A stretch of 64,000 nt of DNA, from contig OZ253548.1 of assembly GCA_965262595.1 (NCBI GenBank), positions 434,001-498,000 of the forward strand, read 5' to 3'. The notes beneath the pieces were generated by a model that was given only the letters and a program-made list of their open reading frames with translations, had not been told where the DNA came from and searched no databases. This stretch comes from CATQHB01 sp965262595. GTDB taxonomy: Bacteria; Chloroflexota; Dehalococcoidia; Lucifugimonadales; UBA3495. Positions 26,903 to 35,028 of this stretch are shown here, piece after piece. The stretch's first letter is position 1, and every line of letters starts with the position of its first letter. A program made the translations under genes and the position numbers.

Positions 26903-27628
26903 TTACTGCTCTCGCTTCTTGCCGGTCTTCTCTTCAAACAGTTTCCAGGTGAGGTCGTTGAAGGGGTAGTATTTTCCCGGAGAGCATTGTTCAATTTCAA
27001 GCTGGGCCTTGATGACCGCTTCCACCTCTTCCCGCTGGTGGGCGATGCTGATGACCTGGTCCACAACGGAACGAGGAACGACCACCGCACCATCTTCGTC
27101 GCCAACAATGGCGTCCCCGGGGCGTACCAACACTCCGCCGCACTGGATTGCGTCATTGACTTGCCAGGGCCAGAACTCCGCCGGCCCCTGCTTGGCGGTA
27201 GTATTGGCCGAATAAACCGGGAAACCATACCCGATCAGGGTCAGGCTGTCCCGAACCGCTCCATCAGTAACCAATCCGCCTACTCGACGCTGGTGCAGGC
27301 GCAGGAACTTGATATCCCCGCCAATGGAACTGTAGGGCCAGCCCATAGCGTCGATTACCAGAACCTCGCCGGGGCCGCACAGTTCATAGGCGACATATTC
27401 CGCCGACTGATCACCCTTGGGCTTGTCCTGAGCCAGGTCGGGTCGGTGGGGTACAAAGCGCAGCGTCACGGCGCGCCCGGCCATTTTCTGCCCCGGCTGG
27501 AGGGGATGGGCGCCCTCAACGTAGCTCATCGGCCAGCCCATTACCCAGAGGCCGTCAATCAAGGTTTGGGTGGGGATGTCCCGCAGCGTTTCCAGGGTGG
27601 CGTCGGAGATAGAGTCGGGGGTAGTCAT
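26903..27628 (-). CDS. RraA-family protein (4-hydroxy-4-methyl-2-oxoglutarate / CHA aldolase-like)
   Basis: The core SIGGDIKFLRLHQRRVGGLV followed by TDGAVRDS matches the substrate/Mg site of HMG/CHA aldolases, which release pyruvate from 4-carboxy-4-hydroxy-2-oxoadipate in the protocatechuate 4,5-cleavage pathway. The G-G-x(19)-R-D pattern is intact (the RNase E inhibitor RraA shares the fold but not always this motif). 241 aa. ATG at 27628 with GAGGTGA. Next to a CMD gene and in the same region as a LigB homologue, an aldolase role is more likely than an RNase regulator, though the substrate is inferred. Confidence 0.83.
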   Translation of the reverse strand: MTTPDSISDATLETLRDIPTQTLIDGLWVMGWPMSYVEGAHPLQPGQKMAGRAVTLRFVPHRPDLAQDKPKGDQSAEYVAYELCGPGEVLVIDAMGWPYSSIGGDIKFLRLHQRRVGGLVTDGAVRDSLTLIGYGFPVYSANTTAKQGPAEFWPWQVNDAIQCGGVLVRPGDAIVGDEDGAVVVPRSVVDQVISIAHQREEVEAVIKAQLEIEQCSPGKYYPFNDLTWKLFEEKTGKKREQ

Positions 27629-27707
27629 TGGTCACCTCGGAAGCGGTTTGAGCCGGACGCGAGCGCCTGGTATCTGTTCGACGGTATTATATCAGCTTCA
27701 ATAGAAA

Positions 27708-27734
27708 AGGGGACGACCATTGCGGTCGTCCCCT
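27708..27734 (-). terminator. Rho-independent terminator of the betaine ABC operon
   Basis: A perfect 11-bp stem (27708-27718 with 27724-27734) has a 5-base loop. On the minus strand it is followed by TTTTCTATT. It sits 37 bases beyond the stop of the substrate-binding protein gene. Confidence 0.85.
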
Positions 27735-27771
27735 GAATCACCATCCTGATTTCCGGTAACGAGGTTAGAGC

Positions 27772-28980
27772 CTAACTGTCGGGCCAGCCGTCGGCAATCT
27801 CGCCGGCGGAAAGGGCGGCCTGAATTGCTGCTCCGGCCTCTTCGGTAACCCAGCTTCCCCAAATGTCGGGGTTGCTGTTAAGCCACCAAATGGCGGCATC
27901 TCCGGGAGTGGCGTCCTCCTGAGAGTCCATCCACTGAAATATGCCCTTGTAAATATTAATTGTGAACTCCCAATTCTGTAGGAACCCAATAACTTCCGGG
28001 GCCCGCGGCAGTAAGCTTTTGTGCACTGCAACTAGTACCAATGATTCGTCAAAATGACATGCTTTGTCGCCGTTCCAACATTCCTTAGTGTATGGACTTT
28101 CTTGTAGGAGAACCAAGTCCAGTTTAAGGGCCGGGTCTCCGGTGCCCCACATATAGCCAAGCCAGGGCTCTTCTTTTTCGTATGCGCCGAAGAGCTCCGC
28201 AAACATAGCATCCTGGGAGCCGGGTTTGATAACGTGAAGATTATCAACCAAGCCATAAGTTTCAATTTGCTCGTCATTTACCAATTCGCAAGACCAACCG
28301 GGAACACAGGCGACCAACCTTGCCTTTCCACGGCTTTCAGCAGTGGAAAAGAGCTCCTGGTATTCAGGCTTCTTCAAATCCTGAGGCGTTTTGAGGTCGG
28401 GGTGTTGCTCCGCAATATAGGCTGGAATGACGAAGGTGCTCTGCCAGTCGCCTACCAGGCTCGTCCCTATGGATGCAACCTCTCCCTGTTCAAGTGCCTG
28501 TTCCCAACCAATGGACTGGTTTGGCAGCCAAATCTCCATGGTTACGTGAGTGTCGCCCTTTTTCAGTCCTTCAAAGAGCGGCAACGTACCGCCGAAAATC
28601 AGGTCGGTAGGGAATCCATATCCCTTTTCAACCACATATTGGGCGATGCGATTTTGTACTTGGGCGCTGGTCCAGTTCAGGTCACTAAATACAATTGTAT
28701 CTTTCGGACCTTCGGGAGCCATAACCTCGACAATCTTCTCGACTTCTACTTCGACAGTTACCTCTTTCTCGACCTCGACAATTCTCTCGACTTCTACTTC
28801 AACCGTTACCTCTTTTTCGATCTCGACAATTCTCTCGACTTCCACCTCTACGGGAACCTCTTTTTCGACCTCAACGATTCTCTCCACTTCAACGACTTGA
28901 GGATCGCCGGAGCAGGCCACGAGGGCGAAAAGGGCCATTATCGCTACCATGAGGATGATTACCCGGTACTTGGTAAACAA
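27772..28980 (-). CDS. proX: Glycine betaine/proline-type ABC transporter substrate-binding lipoprotein with Val-Glu repeats
   Basis: Signal peptide and lipobox are clear (LFALVAC, Cys about 23). Residues about 30-88 are a 16-residue repeat of the VEVERIVEVEKEVTVE type, four imperfect copies, a stalk seen in many Chloroflexota binding lipoproteins. The rest is an OpuAC domain (PF04069): WTSAQVQNRIAQYVVEKGYG, MEIWLPNQ, and a C-terminal MDSQEDATPGDAAIWWLN. It captures a quaternary amine or proline outside the membrane. TTG start at 28980 with AAGGAGGT 9 bases upstream. It is the last gene of the three-gene operon, 141 bases after the permease. Exact ligand (betaine, choline, proline) not decided. 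Confidence 0.9.
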   Translation of the reverse strand: MFTKYRVIILMVAIMALFALVACSGDPQVVEVERIVEVEKEVPVEVEVERIVEIEKEVTVEVEVERIVEVEKEVTVEVEVEKIVEVMAPEGPKDTIVFSDLNWTSAQVQNRIAQYVVEKGYGFPTDLIFGGTLPLFEGLKKGDTHVTMEIWLPNQSIGWEQALEQGEVASIGTSLVGDWQSTFVIPAYIAEQHPDLKTPQDLKKPEYQELFSTAESRGKARLVACVPGWSCELVNDEQIETYGLVDNLHVIKPGSQDAMFAELFGAYEKEEPWLGYMWGTGDPALKLDLVLLQESPYTKECWNGDKACHFDESLVLVAVHKSLLPRAPEVIGFLQNWEFTINIYKGIFQWMDSQEDATPGDAAIWWLNSNPDIWGSWVTEEAGAAIQAALSAGEIADGWPDS

Positions 28981-29121
28981 AACGTGCTACCTCCTTCAAA
29001 AAGATTTACAATTTCGCAACGCTATGAATGCTACAAACTTATGGAATCTTATCAGCGACACCCGGCACTGTCAAACCAGAGTTACGCCGGACTAACCTTT
29101 GACGAATCAATACGGCATGGT

Positions 29122-30213
29122 CTAGCCGGTCTCCAGGGCTTGCTGCTGGCTGCGGGCCGCCGCTTGGGTAAGGCGGTCAATGACAATGGCGATAAGAACA
29201 ATTGACATACCCGCGATAACACTATTCCCGGGGTCTTGCCGTTGGAGGGCTCGGAACACGTCTTCCCCCAGCCCGCTGGCTCCTACTAAGGAGGCAATGA
29301 CTACCATGGCTAAAGCCATCATCGTTGTCTGGTTAATGCCCGCCATGATGGTGGGAAGAGCCATCGGAACCTGAACTTTGGCTAGCAGCTGCACTGGCGA
29401 GGCCCCAAAAGAACGTGCGGCTTCTACCGTTTCAATGGAGACTTGGCGAATCCCCAGGTTGGTAAGCCTAATGGTTGGAGGAACGGCATAGATCACCGTT
29501 GCGATCACGGCAGGAGTATAACCCAGGCCGAAGAACAGGATTCCGGGAACCAGATACACATAGCTGGGCATCGTTTGCATACCGTCCAAAATGGGGCGCA
29601 TTATGCCATCGAAACGGTCTGACTTAGATGCTAATACGCCGAGAGGCAGCGCAAATACTATTGAGAAAACTACCGAGAATATTATTATGGCAATGGTCTC
29701 AACCGCACTGTCCCATCGGTTCATAACACCAATAAAGGCTAGACTCGCGAAAGAGAGTAGCGCCAATCTCCATCCGGAAATTAAGAGAGACAAAAGGCCC
29801 AGCGCGACGAAAACGGCAGGCCAGGGTAACCATCTCAATCCATCTTCCAGACCGACCATTGCATAAGTGATGAAGAGGTCAATTCCATCAAACATCCCAC
29901 CCCAATTTTTTACCAGCCAAGTAGTACCTGATTTGATCTCGGATGAGATTAGTCTGTTTATTTCTACCGCCTTAACGCTTCCATCGGACTGTAGCTGGTC
30001 AACTTTGCTGGGAAACTCCATTGCGGAGCCCCAAACGGCCAGGCAGAGGACCAGCACAATAGCGATTAATACCAACCCGGCCAGCCAGCGGTAGATATTC
30101 GGGAGGGAACGGAGTGATGAGGATAGGGACGAAGCAGGGTTAGAGGCGACGGATTGCTCCGGCGTCTGGTCTGAAGTCTGTGGATCGGAATCATCTCTCG
30201 TTATAGATGCCAC
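29122..30213 (-). CDS. proW: Glycine betaine/proline ABC transporter permease
   Basis: About seven membrane segments follow a hydrophilic Ser/Gln-rich N-terminus (about 35 residues). The BPD_transp_1 domain includes ALPLGVLASKS, the EAA-loop-like EAARSFGASPVQLLAKVQVP (about residues 270-290, contact with the ATPase) and NQTTMMALAMVVIASLVGA. 363 aa, typical for ProW. Start is GTG at 30213 with a perfect AGGAGGTAACC. It is between proV and proX in the operon. Confidence 0.92.
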   Translation of the reverse strand: MASITRDDSDPQTSDQTPEQSVASNPASSLSSSLRSLPNIYRWLAGLVLIAIVLVLCLAVWGSAMEFPSKVDQLQSDGSVKAVEINRLISSEIKSGTTWLVKNWGGMFDGIDLFITYAMVGLEDGLRWLPWPAVFVALGLLSLLISGWRLALLSFASLAFIGVMNRWDSAVETIAIIIFSVVFSIVFALPLGVLASKSDRFDGIMRPILDGMQTMPSYVYLVPGILFFGLGYTPAVIATVIYAVPPTIRLTNLGIRQVSIETVEAARSFGASPVQLLAKVQVPMALPTIMAGINQTTMMALAMVVIASLVGASGLGEDVFRALQRQDPGNSVIAGMSIVLIAIVIDRLTQAAARSQQQALETG

Positions 30214-30336
30214 GGTTACCTCCTGAATCGTCCGTCTAAAGCGTCAGTCTCCGGATGCGGTCGGTGGGTCGGTAATTCAAAGCTTCATTCTGAATAATTC
30301 GATCTGTGCGTCAGAAAAGACTCCGAAGACCCTACG

Positions 30337-31728
30337 TTAGCCGTCTTCCCGGTCGTCTAATGTTTCGTTGCTTTCCGCGGCGTTGGCGGCGTTAATTGCG
30401 GCATTTTCCGCGTAATCCGGGTCAACGGCGGATGTTTCGGCCAGGGCCTCGGCCAGGGCGCTGCGGTGAACCTCGCCTACCAGGACACCATCGTTGTTAA
30501 CGACCGGTATGGGAAAATCGCTGCCCATAGCCAGGGGGATAAGCTCGTCAAAGGTGGTGCTGGGCGAAACCGGCGGATACTCCCGGTCAACGAAGTTCCA
30601 GGCTTCATCAAAGCGCCGGACCCCGGCCCGCAAGGCCCGCTCCGTGTTGCTGATGGAAAGGATACCCACGTATTTTTCCTGCCGGTTCACCACCCAAGCC
30701 ACATCGCCGTCGCTGTTTCCGATGGTATGCAGGGCGGCGCGCGGCCCCTGGTGACCCATCACCATGGCCTTGGGGGATACCATTACCTTGCCGGCGGTCA
30801 GCACGCTTTCCAGCCGCACATCCTGGGTGAAATCGCCCACGTATTCGTCCTCGGGCCGCAGCACGATGTCTTCCGGCGAACCTATTTGGGCAACTTGCCC
30901 ATCGTGCATAATTGCAATATGGTCGCCCAACTTCAGGGCCTCATTGAGGTCGTGGGTAATGAAGACGATGGTCTTTTGTAGTTCGGTTTGCAGGTTGAGC
31001 AGTTCGTCCTGCATCTGCCGCCGGATTAGCGGGTCGAGTCCGCTGAAAGGCTCGTCCATCAGCAGGATGTCGGTGTCAACTACCAGGGCGCGGGCCAGCC
31101 CCACCCGCTGCTGCATCCCGCCGGAAAGCTGGCGGGGGTAAGAACTCTCCCAGCTGTCCAGGCCGACCATCGCCAGGGTCTTTCGGGTGCGCTCGTAGCG
31201 TTCCTCTTTGCCAATCCCCTGGACTTCCAGTCCCCAGGCGGCGTTGTCCAGGACGTTGCGGTGGGGCATCAAGCCGTAGTGCTGAAAAACCATTGCAATC
31301 TTGTCTCGGCGAAATTCAACCAACTTCTTTTCCGACATCTGAGTGATGTCCAGGCCGTCGATGACGATTTCGCCGGTGGTGGGGTCGATCAGCCGCAGCA
31401 AGCAGCGTACCAGGGTTGACTTTCCACTGCCGGAAAGCCCCATTACTACAAAGGTTTCTCCCTTCTTTACATCGAAAGAAACGTCGCGCAACCCAACAAC
31501 GTTGCCCAATTCGCTCTGCAGGTATGACTTACCCTTGTCGGCATAGGCCGGGTCGAGGACTCGCTCCGGATTCTTGCCAAAAACCTTCCAGAGGGACTTG
31601 ACCGATATATACGCGTCCGCACTGCCGCCATCGCCGGTTGGCTCCTCGTTTGCCGCAGCTTGTTGGCCCGGCAGATCCGAGACGGCGATAGATTCGGAAC
31701 CACTCGTTATATCGTCATTCTTGTTCAT
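30337..31728 (-). CDS. proV: Glycine betaine/proline ABC transporter ATP-binding protein with CBS domains
   Basis: The ATPase has Walker A GLSGSGKST (about residues 98-106), the signature LSGGMQQRVGLARAL, Walker B ILLMDEPFSGLDP and a switch His (FITHDLNEAL). After it comes a tandem CBS pair (about 305-430), which in OpuA-type importers senses ionic strength and gates transport. An N-terminal extension of about 45 acidic residues and an acidic Ala/Asn-rich C-terminal tail are additional. 463 aa. First gene of proV-proW-proX. The presence of CBS domains suggests osmotic activation. Confidence 0.93.
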   Translation of the reverse strand: MNKNDDITSGSESIAVSDLPGQQAAANEEPTGDGGSADAYISVKSLWKVFGKNPERVLDPAYADKGKSYLQSELGNVVGLRDVSFDVKKGETFVVMGLSGSGKSTLVRCLLRLIDPTTGEIVIDGLDITQMSEKKLVEFRRDKIAMVFQHYGLMPHRNVLDNAAWGLEVQGIGKEERYERTRKTLAMVGLDSWESSYPRQLSGGMQQRVGLARALVVDTDILLMDEPFSGLDPLIRRQMQDELLNLQTELQKTIVFITHDLNEALKLGDHIAIMHDGQVAQIGSPEDIVLRPEDEYVGDFTQDVRLESVLTAGKVMVSPKAMVMGHQGPRAALHTIGNSDGDVAWVVNRQEKYVGILSISNTERALRAGVRRFDEAWNFVDREYPPVSPSTTFDELIPLAMGSDFPIPVVNNDGVLVGEVHRSALAEALAETSAVDPDYAENAAINAANAAESNETLDDREDG

Positions 31729-32197
31729 TCAATAACCCTTTTAGCCTACAAACATAATTGGAATTGTAAACGCCGCAACCCGTGAATCAGGTTAGTTCCA
31801 TTAGGCAAGAGTCCGAGAAGGATAGAGTGCGTAGAGAAAAGCAGTCTCCCGGATTCTGAGATATACCGTATGGAGGAGAACACGAATATGCGGATTGGGA
31901 GGCGCACTTTGGGATAAGGTTGCTGAGCGCGGTTTTCGGCAGCGCGCGAGACCGTTTGGTGACCGCTTGCAGCTATTTGAGGCACGAACAGAAATTAGCA
32001 TAAATACTGCTCCGCGGGAGCGTATTCGGTGCGGTTACCCTACGTTTCATCCATGGATTTGTCAACCCTGAAGCTTTGAGGATGGAAGGAGGACGGGACA
32101 TAAGGTTTTCCCTCGTAGGTGTAATAGTGTAAGATTGTTGGCAAGACTTCAGCGGATATCCGGCAGCCGGCGCCGCCGCAAGACCGGGGAGGTATGA
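31729..32197. other. Divergent region between proV and tyrA, no gene seen
   Basis: 469 bases hold the promoters of the betaine operon (minus) and the tyrA group (plus). Short open frames lack family features. No riboswitch-like conserved motif or strong hairpin was recognised. GGGGAGGT sits just before the tyrA start. Confidence 0.5.
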
Positions 32198-33208
32198 ATG
32201 CCGAAAATAGCGATCATTGGGACCGGCTTGATGGGCACGTCGCTGGCGCTGGCTTTGCGCCAGTCTCAGTTGCTTGATTTGGAAGTGATTGGCACCGACG
32301 CCGATAGTAACGCCCGCAACGGGGCGCAAAAAAGGAACGCTTTCCACCACATTGAAAACCGCCTGCTCCGAGCCATCGAAAACGCGGATATTGTGGTGCT
32401 GGCTACGCCGATTATGGCGATGCAAGAGTTGCTGGAAATCCTTGGCCCCAATTTGTCCGAAGGCTGCGTGGTTACCGATGTCGGCAGTTCCAAGAAAGTG
32501 GTACTGGAATGGGCGGACGAATATTTGCCCAACACCGTTGACTTTGTCGGTGGCCATCCGATGGCGGGTAGAGAGACCGCCGGACCCGAAAACGCCGACG
32601 CCAATTTGTTCCAGGGCAAGACTTATTGTGTCGTCCCCAGCGTCAAGGCCAGCGAGCGGGCATTAGCCGAAATCACTACGATGGCGGAGGCGATTGGAGC
32701 TATCCCTTTCTACATCAGCACCGAAGAACACGACAGTTTTGTTGCCGCAGCCAGCCACCTGCCCTTTTTGCTTTCAGTGGCCCTGGTCGGCTGCACCTCC
32801 AAGAGCGCCAATTGGGATGACATTGCCCGAGTTGCCTCGAGCGGCTACCAGGACTTGACTCGGCTGGCCTCGGGGGACACGGTGATGCACCGGGACATCT
32901 GCATGTCGAACCCGGAGCCGATTGTCGCCTGGATCGATTCCTTTATCCGTGAACTTTATGATGTTCGAACGCTGCTGGACCAGAAGGAAAACCTGGACGG
33001 CGCCGCTATTTTAAAGGTTTTTGTCCAGGCGGGTGAAGCCAGGGCGAAGTGGATGGCCGGGGATTACGGGCCTCGGTCCAAGCAGAACAACCCCCATCAG
33101 GAGCTACCCTCATTCGCCGAGAGCATGAGCGATATGTTCGTTGGGCGTAAGCTAATGGAGGCGCAACGGCGAATCTTCCGCGGCTCGCGGGATGAAGGCC
33201 GGCGCTAG
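32198..33208 (+). CDS. tyrA: Prephenate dehydrogenase
   Basis: The enzyme oxidatively decarboxylates prephenate (or arogenate) in tyrosine synthesis. The N-terminal Rossmann motif IIGTGLMGTSLALAL is followed by a β2 end IGTDADSN, where Asp favours NAD. VGGHPMAGRETAG and the helical-domain SHLPFLLSVAL contain the conserved His residues of the substrate site. 336 aa; a short C-terminal extension has no ACT domain features. ATG at 32198 preceded by GGGGAGGT. Followed on the same strand by gmk and lipA with gaps of 116 and 63 bases. Confidence 0.9.
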   Translation: MPKIAIIGTGLMGTSLALALRQSQLLDLEVIGTDADSNARNGAQKRNAFHHIENRLLRAIENADIVVLATPIMAMQELLEILGPNLSEGCVVTDVGSSKKVVLEWADEYLPNTVDFVGGHPMAGRETAGPENADANLFQGKTYCVVPSVKASERALAEITTMAEAIGAIPFYISTEEHDSFVAAASHLPFLLSVALVGCTSKSANWDDIARVASSGYQDLTRLASGDTVMHRDICMSNPEPIVAWIDSFIRELYDVRTLLDQKENLDGAAILKVFVQAGEARAKWMAGDYGPRSKQNNPHQELPSFAESMSDMFVGRKLMEAQRRIFRGSRDEGRR

Positions 33209-33324
33209 CCAAGCAAATTGATTTATGGGCGATATATCGGCGTCAACAGTTGGATTGCGTCCTGCGCGGTCAAGAAAGCATCATGGTGCAGTAATTGGGA
33301 CAGTTGGAAAAGGACATTCCGGAG

Positions 33325-33927
33325 ATGAACCCGCCGCCGCCGCTATTGGTGGTGATCTGCGGGCCTTCGGGCGCGGGTAAAGACGCCGTACTGTCCGAGC
33401 TGAAAAAGCTGGACTACCCTTGGCATTTTGCCGTAACCGCAACCACTCGCCCGCCGCGACCCGAGGAACGGGACGGCGTGGACTATATTTTTCTGGATTC
33501 CGACACTTTCCTTAAAATGCGGGAACGGGATCAGTTCCTGGAGTGCGCCGAAGTTTATGGCCGCTGGTACGGCGTGCCTCGAAGTCAGGTCCGCGAAGGC
33601 CTGAACGCCGGGCAGGATGTCATCTTGAAAATTGATGTGCAAGGAGCCGAGACGGTACGGGGTCTGGCTCCGGAGGCATTGCTAATTTTCCTGGCCCCAG
33701 GTTCCTTTGAAGAGTTAGGCCGCCGTTTGGGTCAGCGGAAAACGGAAACCGCCGAGGAAGCCGAACTGCGTCTGCGGGTTGCCCGGGAAGAAATGGCCCA
33801 GGTTAGCCGGTTTGACTATCGAGTTATTAACCGGGACAATCACCTTGAAGAAGCGGTCAAGGATATTGTGGCAATAATTGCTGCAGAAAAATGCCGAGTG
33901 GTGCCCCGATTGATCGAATTAATCTAG
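33325..33927 (+). CDS. gmk: Guanylate kinase
   Basis: It phosphorylates GMP to GDP with ATP. The P-loop is CGPSGAGKD (about residues 11-19), the GMP-binding segment is ATTRPPRPEERDGVDYIFLD, and YGVPRSQVREGLNAGQDVILKIDVQGA is the conserved core. About 200 aa from ATG at 33325; a longer TTG start at 33295 would add a stretch not found in the family. The P-loop reads GKD in place of the common GKS/T, a small deviation. Confidence 0.92.
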   Translation: MNPPPPLLVVICGPSGAGKDAVLSELKKLDYPWHFAVTATTRPPRPEERDGVDYIFLDSDTFLKMRERDQFLECAEVYGRWYGVPRSQVREGLNAGQDVILKIDVQGAETVRGLAPEALLIFLAPGSFEELGRRLGQRKTETAEEAELRLRVAREEMAQVSRFDYRVINRDNHLEEAVKDIVAIIAAEKCRVVPRLIELI

Positions 33928-33990
33928 GAAGTTTTGGGAATTCCCGGCCGGTTCAGCGAAAGGCAGCCAGGTAAGCCCCTCGGAGACTTG

Positions 33991-34905
33991 ATGATAGACC
34001 AAAACCAGGATCGGAATCGGAGCACAACCATCCGGCCCAAGCTGCCGGAGTGGTTGAAGGTAACCATGCCGGGCAGCCCGCGTTACCTCGAGTTGAAGCG
34101 CCTGATGCGAGGGCAGCAGTTGCACACGGTTTGCGAGGAAGCCCACTGCCCCAATATCGGGGAATGCTGGGATCGGGGCACGGCAACATTTATGATTCTG
34201 GGCGAAATCTGCACCCGCCGCTGCCATTACTGCGCCGTAACCACCGGCCGACCCCAGGGGCTGGACCTGCAGGAACCGGCCAGGTTGGCCGAGACCGTTA
34301 AACGCATGGGTCTGCGCTACTGTGTCATCACATCGGTCAACCGAGATGACTTGGCCGACGGTGGGGCCTTTATCTTCGCTGCCTGCATCAACAAGATTCG
34401 CGTCGAATCTCCGGGGTGCAAGGTGGAAGTATTGATTCCTGATTTTGCCGGGTCCAGGGATGCCTTGAGTCGGGTAATGGACGCCGGACCGGATGTTCTG
34501 AACCACAACATCGAGTCTTCCCGCCGTATTTTCCCCCGGGTGCGGCCCAAGGGCGATTATCGGCGTTCTTTGGAACTTTTAGCCCAGGCGAAGGAATTGA
34601 CTCCCGGCGCAGTTACAAAGTCCGGCATCATCGTCGGCATGGGCGAGACGGTGGCGGAAGTGGTTGAAACCATGCAGGACTTGCGGGAAGTGGATTGCGA
34701 TTTGTTGACCATTGGCCAATACTTGCGTCCCTCGGTAAAACACCTAGCCATTGACCGATTTTATCATCCGACCGAGTTCGCCGAGCTGCAGCAAATCGGG
34801 CAGGAGTTGGGGTTCAAGCACGTAGCCTCCGGCCCATTGGTTCGTAGCTCCTATCATGCCGACGAGCAGCATAATGCCGCAGCTTCCGCCGGCGCCCTTA
34901 AATAG
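33991..34905 (+). CDS. lipA: Lipoyl synthase
   Basis: This radical SAM enzyme inserts two sulfurs into octanoyl groups on lipoyl domains. The auxiliary cluster Cys are in CEEAHCPNIGEC and the radical SAM triad is in CTRRCHYC. The C-terminal RSSYHADE carries the Ser ligand of the auxiliary cluster. About 304 aa from ATG at 33991, where GGAG lies 8 bases upstream; a start at 33934 would add unconserved residues. No lipB is adjacent. Confidence 0.95.
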   Translation: MIDQNQDRNRSTTIRPKLPEWLKVTMPGSPRYLELKRLMRGQQLHTVCEEAHCPNIGECWDRGTATFMILGEICTRRCHYCAVTTGRPQGLDLQEPARLAETVKRMGLRYCVITSVNRDDLADGGAFIFAACINKIRVESPGCKVEVLIPDFAGSRDALSRVMDAGPDVLNHNIESSRRIFPRVRPKGDYRRSLELLAQAKELTPGAVTKSGIIVGMGETVAEVVETMQDLREVDCDLLTIGQYLRPSVKHLAIDRFYHPTEFAELQQIGQELGFKHVASGPLVRSSYHADEQHNAAASAGALK

Positions 34906-35028
34906 CGGCCTGAAATTCTTGCCAAAAGTGGAATATGTAGGGCCGCCCGGAATTCCGTTGACCCGCCCCAGCATTGAACCGTAAGAAGTCTTCCGCCTAG
35001 TTCTTATCCGCCTCTACCGGCTACCGTA

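Noticed and set aside
28550..28900. Ser/Thr-rich plus-strand frame opposite the binding protein gene
   Set aside because: It is the antisense reading of the Val-Glu repeat and has no independent support.
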